Shown: piece after piece, positions 7,201 through 14,136 of the stretch | Position numbering within the stretch: the stretch's first letter is position 1 | Layout of the letters: every line of letters starts with the position of its first letter | Assembly (NCBI GenBank): GCA_000431335.1 | Contig: FR888058.1 | Span: 16,089 to 33,988, forward strand | DNA from: Clostridium sp. CAG:343 | GTDB lineage: Bacteria; Bacillota; Clostridia; TANB77; CAG-508 | Direction of reading: 5' to 3' | Length of the DNA stretch: 17,900 bases | Translations under genes and position numbers: made by a program | Notes under the pieces: model-generated | Database searches by the model: none | What the model was told of the DNA's origin: nothing | What the model saw: only the letters and a program-made list of their open reading frames with translations

Positions 7201-7978
7201 TTTTTATATTAAATAGATCTTTTGCATTCTTATATGTGACACTAGCTACCTCTTCCAAAGTTATCTTCTTAACCTCAGCTATTTTTTTTGCCATATATTT
7301 TACATTTCTTGGATCATTTCGTCTTCCCCTCAAAGGTTCTGGCGACAAGTATGGGCTATCTGTTTCAATTAAAACTTTGTCCATTGGTACCATCTCTATA
7401 ATTTCATTTGCATTTTTAGAATTTTTAAAAGTAATTGGACCAGCAAAAGATATATAGAATCCTAACTTTAATCCCTCTTTTACTAATTCACGATTTAATG
7501 GACAACAATGAAATATTCCTTTCTTTTGTACTTTATTATTCTTCAAAATTTCTAAAGTATCCATAACTGCTTCTCTTGTATGTATTACTATTGGAAGCTG
7601 TAATTCATTAGCCATTTTTATTTGCTCTATAAATGCTATTTTTTGTAATCCTTTGTTTTCTTTATTCCAATAATAATCTAATCCTATTTCACCAATTGCA
7701 ACTACTTTATTATTTTTCTTCACTAAATTAGATATTTCAGCTAAATCTTTCCACAATTCATCTTCTGTTTGTGGAATATCATTTGGAGAAATACCACAAG
7801 TAGCATAAATAAATTCATATTTTTTAGACAATTCTACTGCTTTTTTTGAACCCTCTAAGCTATATCCAGCAGATACAAAATTTTCTATCTCATCATTATG
7901 TATCTTTTCAATTATTTCTTCTCTATCATCATTAAATTTTTCATCATCTAAATGTGCATGACTATCAAAAAATTTCAT
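7196..7978 (-). CDS. TatD family metal-dependent nuclease
   Basis: A 260-residue TIM-barrel hydrolase of the amidohydrolase superfamily; TatD proteins have 3'-5' DNase activity. The metal-binding residues are in place: H7 and H9 in SHAHLD, E97 in GEIGLDYY, H133 in HTREA, H157 in FHCCP, and D207 in ETDSPYL, followed by PEPLRGRRNDPRNV. Two positions differ from the common form: the usual 'GVHPH' block reads CGISPND (61-67), and the block after the H157 motif is CCP rather than CFSG. Both are near the active site, so substrate preference may be altered, though such variants may simply be lineage-typical. The start has AGGAAGGT upstream, in the last codons of acpS. It is six bases from acpS and thus probably its co-transcribed partner. 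Confidence 0.95.
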   Translation of the reverse strand: MKFFDSHAHLDDEKFNDDREEIIEKIHNDEIENFVSAGYSLEGSKKAVELSKKYEFIYATCGISPNDIPQTEDELWKDLAEISNLVKKNNKVVAIGEIGLDYYWNKENKGLQKIAFIEQIKMANELQLPIVIHTREAVMDTLEILKNNKVQKKGIFHCCPLNRELVKEGLKLGFYISFAGPITFKNSKNANEIIEMVPMDKVLIETDSPYLSPEPLRGRRNDPRNVKYMAKKIAEVKKITLEEVASVTYKNAKDLFNIKK

Positions 7979-7984
7979 ATAAAA

Positions 7985-8359
7985 CTACCTTCCTAAAACT
8001 GTCACATTTGCTACCGCATATTCCTTACAATGTGATATACTCAAATCTATATTTTCAATATCTTTTAAATCAATTCCTATAATATTTAATTTTGGTCTTC
8101 CTTGTTTGTCATTTACAACTTCAAAGTCCTTCCAACAAACCTCATATTTATCTTTTATCTTCCATGAAATAGCTTTAAATGCAGCTTCTTTTGCAGCAAA
8201 CCTAGCAGCATAGTGCTGATATTTCTGTGACTTTTTTTCTTCACAATATTCAATTTCTTTTTTAGTATAGACTCTTTCTAAAAACTTTGCTCCAAGATTT
8301 TCTATACTTTCTTTAATTCTTTCTATCTCAATAATATCTATACCACATGTAACTTTCAT
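7985..8359 (-). CDS. acpS: holo-[acyl-carrier-protein] synthase
   Basis: A 124-residue phosphopantetheinyl transferase that moves the 4'-phosphopantetheine arm from CoA onto apo-ACP for fatty-acid synthesis. It shows GIDIIEIERI with metal ligand D8, FLERVYTKKEIEYC (27-40), ARFAAKEAAFKA with E58, DFEVVNDKQGRPKL, and SISHCKEYAVANV near the C-terminus. Length is normal for the group I family. The ribosome binding site GAGGG overlaps the end of the upstream 412-residue gene, nine bases away, which points to translational coupling. In many Firmicutes acpS lies beside other housekeeping genes, and here it sits between an unrecognised membrane protein and the TatD nuclease. Confidence 0.96.
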   Translation of the reverse strand: MKVTCGIDIIEIERIKESIENLGAKFLERVYTKKEIEYCEEKKSQKYQHYAARFAAKEAAFKAISWKIKDKYEVCWKDFEVVNDKQGRPKLNIIGIDLKDIENIDLSISHCKEYAVANVTVLGR

Positions 8360-8368
8360 TTTTATCCC

Positions 8369-9607
8369 TCATTGTTTCATTAATGTTATAAAGTTTAGTA
8401 TGTTAAATAGCAATGATGCCACTAATATCACCGCAATTAGTATTGTTACTGTTTTATTTTTTTCTATATTTAAGTCTTTATATAAAACATCATATTTATT
8501 TTTTACTTCTCCATATAGCTTTTCTAACTCAAATGTTTCTTGCATTCTGTGATTTAATACTGTTCCAATTTCATCTTCTGTTATTTCTTGAATCCATATT
8601 TTTTTAGTAAAATCTATAAATTCTTTTCTTGCTTTTTTTACTAGTTTTGGATTTTTAAACTTCAACTGCAATTTTTTTAGATATATTTTTTTATATAAAT
8701 TCAATATGTATGTATAAAAGTATTGATTTTCATATTCATCTGGAAGAATTGTATAATTATTCATATCACTGCTTGAAGAAAATAATGTACACCCTAACTT
8801 AGTTAAGCCTACTTTTGCATATTTCCATTTTGAAAGTATTTTTATTTTTTCTTTTTCCATTTCATAATTTCTGCTATTATCTGCTGGTAATATATTAGCA
8901 TACTTTATAAAATTGTGTTTTATTTTATCAAATTCATTTGTACTGTTCCATGCTTCTTGATCAATACATACATATGAATATGTCAAAAATCTTTCTGTAT
9001 CAATATCTAGTTTAATAGCTCCTATATTAGAACCTGTAATATTTCTAATAAATTCTTTAAATGTTTCTACTTCATCAAAATCTCCTGTTTGTAAACGAAT
9101 GTTATCATATGTATCTAAAGCAGAAATATCTTGATTTATATCTCTAAATTTATAATTAAAATTTAATAAATCTGCAAATTTAGAATCTTCATCAATATTT
9201 GTTTTAATCACTAAAAAGCATATTCCTGTACTAAAGCATATAACTTCTACTTTCTGAATTGTAAAGAAAATTCCTTTTCTATCATCTACTTTTCCTTGTA
9301 TATCTTTTTTTAATGTATATTCGAAAATATTACAAGAATATTTACTAAGAATAGCGGCTCTTGTTTCTATTGGTAATTCTTCCAACCTTTTCAACTCACT
9401 ACTTCCAAAACTAAAACTAGAAAATAGTAATTCTTTTGTATTAGGCAAGAAATATTTATACATAGTATAATCTTTTTCCTTTTGAAATACCTTTAATTTA
9501 AAATCCTTATCTTTTAACATTTTTAATAAATATTTGTGATACTTTCCATCTTTTATAATAAATGGATGTACAAAATATGTATATTGATAATTTATCTTTA
9601 GTTCCAT
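8369..9607 (-). CDS. unrecognised 412-residue tail-anchored protein
   Basis: I do not recognise a family. There is no signal peptide. The bulk (about 1-350) is a soluble alpha/beta region with many aromatic and charged residues. A Lys/Glu-rich, probably coiled helix (about 350-384) leads into one hydrophobic segment (about 386-408), and only a few residues follow. That is the arrangement of a tail-anchored protein with the main domain in the cytoplasm. The helix-plus-terminal-membrane-helix ending is loosely reminiscent of CorA-like or RMD1/YagE-like proteins, but no signature of either was found. The start is supported by AAGGTGG four bases upstream. It lies 51 bases after the WG-repeat gene and nine bases before acpS, so it is probably co-expressed with both. 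Confidence 0.75.
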   Translation of the reverse strand: MELKINYQYTYFVHPFIIKDGKYHKYLLKMLKDKDFKLKVFQKEKDYTMYKYFLPNTKELLFSSFSFGSSELKRLEELPIETRAAILSKYSCNIFEYTLKKDIQGKVDDRKGIFFTIQKVEVICFSTGICFLVIKTNIDEDSKFADLLNFNYKFRDINQDISALDTYDNIRLQTGDFDEVETFKEFIRNITGSNIGAIKLDIDTERFLTYSYVCIDQEAWNSTNEFDKIKHNFIKYANILPADNSRNYEMEKEKIKILSKWKYAKVGLTKLGCTLFSSSSDMNNYTILPDEYENQYFYTYILNLYKKIYLKKLQLKFKNPKLVKKARKEFIDFTKKIWIQEITEDEIGTVLNHRMQETFELEKLYGEVKNKYDVLYKDLNIEKNKTVTILIAVILVASLLFNILNFITLMKQ

Positions 9608-9624
9608 TTTACCACCTTATTTTC

Positions 9625-9652
9625 ATTTAAAATGATATTATTTTTTAGTCAA
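9625..9652 (-). promoter_or_regulatory. weak candidate internal promoter before the tail-anchored protein gene
   Basis: In the 51-base gap after the WG-repeat gene, the minus strand carries TTGACT (9647-9652) and TTAAAT (9625-9630) at a spacing of 16 bases. No hairpin terminator separates the two genes. The site could add expression of the downstream acpS-tatD genes, but the -10 is only a 4/6 match. Confidence 0.3.
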
Positions 9653-9658
9653 CAATAA

Positions 9659-11188
9659 TTATAATTGATTATAATAATTCATATTAATATCTTTTCCTAA
9701 ATGCCATCTTCCTATAAAGTCAACTTTTAAATAATCTTCTAATTCGTATGTTGGTTCTTGAACAACATTACCTTTTTGATCAATTGCTCCCCATTTTCCG
9801 TCTTTTTTTACTGCTACATATCCATATGTATTTTGTTGTGTAGCATCATCATATATATAATCTACTATAACTTTTCCATCTTTATCAACAAATCCATATT
9901 TTCCGTTTTTCTTACTTATAAATAAAGTATGAGAATTAAATATATCTGATTCATTTTTTGCTTCAAATTTAAAATTATAGTATTTATGTTCTTCATCTTG
10001 TCTTATTTCTATATACCCTTTTTCAGTATCAATATCAAGTAATATTCCTGTCAATTTTACAGTATATGTATTGTCAATTATATCATTATTAAATTCTGCA
10101 TCTTCTGCAATATATATATCTGCTTTTTCATTATAATATATAGAATTATATTTAAGTTCTACTTTAATATCTTTTTGTAAATCAATAACTCCGTATTTTC
10201 CGTCTTTCTTAGCTATAAATACTCCAGACTTTGCTTCACTCAAATATTCATAACTTGCTTCTATAGTTACTTCTCCTGTTGTTTTCATTACACCATATTT
10301 ATTATCTTTTTTATATATAATTCCATTATCTATATTTTTCAAAATTTCTGTTATTTCATCAAATCCAGTTGTTAATATTTCTGTTCCATCTTTTTTTACT
10401 AATATTTGTTTTCCTGATTTTTTTACAACATAATAATCATTTCCATATACCTTAGCAATTTCGTCATATTTCATATCTAAAATAATATTTCCTGAGAAAT
10501 CAACTATTCCATATTTTCCTTCTGTGTTTTTTACAATATATCCTGATTTATTATCTTTTCCTAGATTAGTAATATCTGCATATTCTGTTTTTAAAATAAC
10601 TTTTCCTTCATCATCTACTATTCCATATTTTCCATCTTTTAAAATCTTTAACGCATTTTTTATTCCTGATAATGCACTAATTTGGTCATATTCACATGAT
10701 AGTAATTCTTTGCCTGATAAATCTATTATTCCGTACTTACCATTTTTCTCTACTTTTAAAACATCATCTTCATACCACAAATTATCTTTTTCATCTTTAT
10801 TTTGAATTGCTTCTATTTTGTCATAATCTTTAAAGATTTCCTCATTTTTGCTATTTAATGCCTTTGTTTTGTAAGTTCCTGTAGTATAATCTACATCATA
10901 TGTACATAAAAACACATCGTTTTTGCTATTTGGTACAATAATCATTTCTGAATAAGATGGATCTATTATTACACTTCCTGTCTCATCAATAACACCCCAT
11001 TTATTATCTTTAAATGCTGCAAAATAATCTTTACTAGCAATTTTCCCTTGTTCTTTATTTTTAGTTAATACTCCTTTTATAATAAAAATAACCATAATAA
11101 TAACAATAATTGCTAATATAACGGCAAATACCTTTTTCATATTTAATTTTGGCTCTTCGTACCTTCTACCTCTACTTCCTCTGCTCAT
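9659..11188 (-). CDS. membrane-anchored WG-repeat protein
   Basis: A 509-residue protein with a basic N-terminus (RGSRGRR), one membrane segment (about 19-40) and a long extracellular or wall-facing C-terminal part of tandem WG (KWG) repeats. I count nine repeat-like units of the form xKxGKYGIIDxxGKxIxxxxYDxI. Clear ones begin at KDNKWGVID (about 60), KNGKYGIID, KDGKYGIVD, EGKYGIVD, KDNKYGVM, KDGKYGVID, KNGKYGFVD and KDGKWGAID; the remaining unit is degenerate. About 70 residues before the last two units break the repeat pattern. The C-terminal tail is FIGRWHLGKDINMNYY. WG repeats form beta-propeller-like or solenoid structures, with no enzymatic role known. The start follows AAAGGGGG. It heads the run that continues to the tail-anchored protein, acpS and tatD. 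Confidence 0.92.
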   Translation of the reverse strand: MSRGSRGRRYEEPKLNMKKVFAVILAIIVIIMVIFIIKGVLTKNKEQGKIASKDYFAAFKDNKWGVIDETGSVIIDPSYSEMIIVPNSKNDVFLCTYDVDYTTGTYKTKALNSKNEEIFKDYDKIEAIQNKDEKDNLWYEDDVLKVEKNGKYGIIDLSGKELLSCEYDQISALSGIKNALKILKDGKYGIVDDEGKVILKTEYADITNLGKDNKSGYIVKNTEGKYGIVDFSGNIILDMKYDEIAKVYGNDYYVVKKSGKQILVKKDGTEILTTGFDEITEILKNIDNGIIYKKDNKYGVMKTTGEVTIEASYEYLSEAKSGVFIAKKDGKYGVIDLQKDIKVELKYNSIYYNEKADIYIAEDAEFNNDIIDNTYTVKLTGILLDIDTEKGYIEIRQDEEHKYYNFKFEAKNESDIFNSHTLFISKKNGKYGFVDKDGKVIVDYIYDDATQQNTYGYVAVKKDGKWGAIDQKGNVVQEPTYELEDYLKVDFIGRWHLGKDINMNYYNQL

Positions 11189-11267
11189 TTTATTTTAGCC
11201 CCCTTTTATATAAAATATTTATTTGAATTTTCTATTATATTTTGTATTTTTTTGTAGTTTCACATTT

Positions 11268-11296
11268 ATTTTATATCATCCTTTATAATTAGTCAA
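11268..11296 (-). promoter_or_regulatory. candidate sigma-A promoter of the WG-repeat/acpS/tatD unit
   Basis: On the minus strand, TTGACT (11291-11296) and TAAAAT (11268-11273) are 17 bases apart. The -10 is about 80 bases upstream of the WG-repeat ATG, so a leader of roughly 70 bases would result. Nothing structured is obvious in that leader. Confidence 0.6.
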
Positions 11297-11337
11297 TCCA
11301 TTTTTCTCTAAGTTTGAGCATTTTTTCAGCAAATTTG

Positions 11338-11349
11338 TTCGCGTGCGAA
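11338..11349. promoter_or_regulatory. GC-rich near-palindrome upstream of the WG-repeat promoter
   Basis: TTCGC-GT-GCGAA forms a dyad with five paired bases on each side, in an AT-rich stretch and extendable outward through AAATTTG / AAAATTT. It lies about 40 bases upstream of the -35. The two-base centre makes an RNA hairpin poor but suits a DNA-binding dimer. It is not a LexA box, whose half-sites are in the opposite order (CGAAC-N4-GTTCG). Confidence 0.35.
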
Positions 11350-11363
11350 AATTTATAAAAAAT

Positions 11364-11395
11364 GAGGAAGGATTCGCATAAAAAAATCCTTCCTC
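11364..11395 (-). terminator. hairpin terminator of spoIIE
   Basis: GAGGAAGGATT (11364-11374) pairs perfectly with AATCCTTCCTC (11385-11395), with a 10-base loop. On the minus strand the stem is followed by ATTTTTTAT. It starts 32 bases after the spoIIE stop. Confidence 0.88.
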
Positions 11396-11427
11396 TGTGT
11401 TGATTTAAAATATTTAATTCTAAAATC

Positions 11428-13872
11428 TTATTCTTCTTTTTTTCTAAATTTACAAACAATAATACTCATATCATCCTTTGCCACACCATAATTATTATCT
11501 ATAGCTTCATTTAAAATTAAATCTGCTATTTTCTGAGTATTACTAGTTTCAACATCCTCTAACATATATTTAATCCACAACTCTTTATTTTTATATTCAA
11601 TATTAGAATCTAAGATTCCATCTGAACACATAAGCATAATATCTCCTGCTTCTATATCTTTGTCAAAAGTCTGAATTGTTGTTTCTTCTATAATTCCTGT
11701 TGGCAAAGATGTTGATTTTATCATTTGAACTCTTTTCTTATTTTTTATATAAGTTGGACAAGCTCCACTTTTTATAAATTCTATATTTCCTTTATATAAA
11801 TCTACAATCGCTATATCTAATGTTGCAAATATTTCGTTATTTTGATTTAACAATGCTGTATTTATTAAATCTAATGATATCTTTTTATCAAATCCAGATA
11901 AAAGTAGGTTTTCTAATAATCTTAATGCATGTAAACTACTATTTTTAGCCTCTTTTCCACTTCCCATTCCATCACTTATTGCCACTAAATATTTTCCATC
12001 TTTTAGCCTAATACTTAAATTGCTATCTCCTGAAGTTTCGCTTTTACTTTTAGTAGTTTCTGCTTTACCAATTGCCATAATATATTTGTCTTCTGATAAA
12101 AAGTTTAATCTTTTTCCTACACTAGCTTCATCATTTAATACTATCTTTTCTTTTAGTACTTTTGTCAATATATCTTCTATTATTTCTATTTTTGCTGTTT
12201 CCAATATTTCGTCTAAATATATTTCAATTAAAAAACGATTATCTTTTTTTATAACTAAATCTTGAACTTCTATTTCTTTTTGTCTTAACAACTCTATAAT
12301 TTCCGTTTTTTGATTTTCGTATTTTTCTTCTACTTCTAAATCTTTCTCTAAGTCTTTTGCCATACTTTGAATTGCCTTTGATACTCCGTTTAGCTGCCTT
12401 CCAATATTTTTTTGATTTTCTTCTACTTTTTTTCTCCATATAAAATTAGATTTACTTATTTTATATGATACATTAATAACTCTTACCATCTGTGAAATAT
12501 TTTCTTCTAAATACTTACTAATATTTTTATCTTCAAATCCTACTACATAGCTGTTACAATCAGCAAATATTTTTAACAAATCTTGTGTTGTAATTTCTTG
12601 TTTATCCAATAAAAAGTCAAATATTTCACTAACAATTTCACCTTCTGTATCTGCTATATCTTCATATAACATGTTTTCTTTATATGGTTCTAGATTATTT
12701 AATAATTCAGATAAGAAAATTTGCTTATTTCCAATTTTATTATTTCCTTCTCCATAATTTACTTGTTCTGTATTTCTATATGTTGTTGCCATCTCTTGTA
12801 TTGCTTCTGAAACATTATTTAAATTTTGAGCCATTTCTTTGCTTTTATTTAATGCTCTACCTGGAGCACCTGGTAAAAATTTATTAGTTCCTATAAATTC
12901 TTCTATATCAATTTTTAATGTTTTTGGAATTAATAATAATCCTAATGATGCTATTAAAATTTCTTTAAAATGTATTAATTCTACTGTATAGCCATTTGAT
13001 ACATATGCTAAAAGTACATTTCCTAATGTAAAACCTATAACAACTCCTATTTTACCAAACTTATTTAAAATTCCTGCTAACATTCCAGATATTGCATATG
13101 CTGCTATCATTATTGGTTCTGTTCCAGATATAACACCTAATGTTACTCCTATTGTTACTCCTGATGTAGTACCTATTAAAATTCCATTTTTCCAACCTAA
13201 AATCATAACAATTAATATGCTTAATATATTTCTAATTCCAAATCCAGCTATACTTAAATCTCCAAAGCCTCCTACTGCAATAGCAAGTAAAAGACTTGCA
13301 CCTATTACTTCTTCAATTGAAAATGCCCTCTTTAAATAGAATTCTTGTATTACAACTGTTGAGTTTACAAAAATCTTATAAAATACTAGTGCTATCATTG
13401 CTAATGTAATTGTAGATAATATATCATAAATAGTAAATCCAGACATTACACATTTAACAGCTTGGATCACTAATACAGATATAAAAACATTTTTTCCTAC
13501 TTTTATTTTTTCGTTTCTTTCTTGCTCATTATAACGAGGTTTGATAATAAACAAACTTATTAGCATAACTAAAGCTGTTAAAAAATAGCCAAGTACTCCG
13601 CCTACACCAAATTTAATAAAATTTCCTATTAAAGATGCTAAAACTATTCCTAATGCTGGAATAGAAGATGCAAAACATGCACCTAACATACTTATACTAA
13701 AAATTGAAAATTCACCATTTAGTCCAACAAAAGATAGCATAAATGAAACTATGTAAAGTACGATATTGTCTTTTGTAAATACATTTGAAAATATATTTAG
13801 TTTGTTTGTACTTTTTTTGTTTTCATTTTTGCTATCTAAATCTATTGTATTTTCATTTATATTTTGAAACAT
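11428..13872 (-). CDS. spoIIE: stage II sporulation protein E (SpoIIE), PP2C-type phosphatase
   Basis: SpoIIE dephosphorylates SpoIIAA, which frees sigma-F in the forespore, and also acts at the polar septum. The protein has 814 residues from the preferred start, close to the Bacillus length. About ten membrane helices fill residues 30-330. Then comes FLPGAPGRALNKSKEMAQNL, which opens the linker/oligomerisation region, then a charged coiled segment, and a C-terminal PP2C domain (about 575-810). The phosphatase shows SGDS, DGMGSG with D634, SGACPTYI, SLPTG, CSDGILD with D751 and KDDMSIIV with D800, so the metal-binding aspartates are intact. A GTG three codons upstream (13881) would add MVR, but that GTG is within the AGAGGTGG ribosome binding site of the ATG at 13872, which I therefore prefer. 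No spoIIA or sigF gene is in the window. Confidence 0.97.
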   Translation of the reverse strand: MFQNINENTIDLDSKNENKKSTNKLNIFSNVFTKDNIVLYIVSFMLSFVGLNGEFSIFSISMLGACFASSIPALGIVLASLIGNFIKFGVGGVLGYFLTALVMLISLFIIKPRYNEQERNEKIKVGKNVFISVLVIQAVKCVMSGFTIYDILSTITLAMIALVFYKIFVNSTVVIQEFYLKRAFSIEEVIGASLLLAIAVGGFGDLSIAGFGIRNILSILIVMILGWKNGILIGTTSGVTIGVTLGVISGTEPIMIAAYAISGMLAGILNKFGKIGVVIGFTLGNVLLAYVSNGYTVELIHFKEILIASLGLLLIPKTLKIDIEEFIGTNKFLPGAPGRALNKSKEMAQNLNNVSEAIQEMATTYRNTEQVNYGEGNNKIGNKQIFLSELLNNLEPYKENMLYEDIADTEGEIVSEIFDFLLDKQEITTQDLLKIFADCNSYVVGFEDKNISKYLEENISQMVRVINVSYKISKSNFIWRKKVEENQKNIGRQLNGVSKAIQSMAKDLEKDLEVEEKYENQKTEIIELLRQKEIEVQDLVIKKDNRFLIEIYLDEILETAKIEIIEDILTKVLKEKIVLNDEASVGKRLNFLSEDKYIMAIGKAETTKSKSETSGDSNLSIRLKDGKYLVAISDGMGSGKEAKNSSLHALRLLENLLLSGFDKKISLDLINTALLNQNNEIFATLDIAIVDLYKGNIEFIKSGACPTYIKNKKRVQMIKSTSLPTGIIEETTIQTFDKDIEAGDIMLMCSDGILDSNIEYKNKELWIKYMLEDVETSNTQKIADLILNEAIDNNYGVAKDDMSIIVCKFRKKEE

Positions 13873-13926
13873 CCTTACCACCTCTTCTTTTTTAAGTTAT
13901 TATTTAACTTTTTTTAAATTAAATAT

Positions 13927-14066
13927 ATTTTACTACTTGTCCTTTGTGGTTTTTGTCTTTTTTGGTAGCCTGTACCGAAAAAGTTTTTTACATTTTTTTA
14001 TTTATATTTAGTATTTTTTTTATATTGTTTTAATATTTGATTTTTATTTTATTATATATTGTCGAA
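13927..14066 (-). promoter_or_regulatory. spoIIE control region with Spo0A-box-like sites
   Basis: A perfect 0A box, TGTCGAA, is at 14060-14066 (plus-strand reading), about 190 bases upstream of the spoIIE ATG. A near match, TACCGAA (13973-13979, 5 of 6 fixed bases), sits in the dyad TTTGGTA-GCCTG-TACCGAA. TGTCTTT (13954-13960) is a weaker match. On the minus strand, a -10-like TAAAAT (13927-13932) and an AAGACA (13954-13959) are 21 bases apart. Bacillus spoIIE and spoIIG are known to have unusually long -35/-10 spacings with 0A boxes over the -35. The arrangement fits Spo0A-activated transcription; the weak boxes could be chance. Confidence 0.5.
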
Positions 14067-14099
14067 AATTGCAATATAAATTTTAATTTTAATTTTAAA

Positions 14100-14120
14100 A
14101 GGACTGGAATTTCCAGTCCT
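14100..14120 (-). terminator. hairpin terminator of the right-end surface protein gene
   Basis: AGGACTGG (14100-14107) pairs with CCAGTCCT (14113-14120) around a five-base loop. On the minus strand TTTTAAAATT follows. It begins 17 bases after the TAA stop of the surface protein gene and separates it from spoIIE. Confidence 0.85.
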
Positions 14121-14136
14121 GATATCTTATCATGTA

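Noticed and set aside
11338..11349. TTCGCGTGCGAA as a LexA/SOS box
   Set aside because: The Gram-positive LexA box has CGAAC first and GTTCG second; here the half-sites are in the opposite order.
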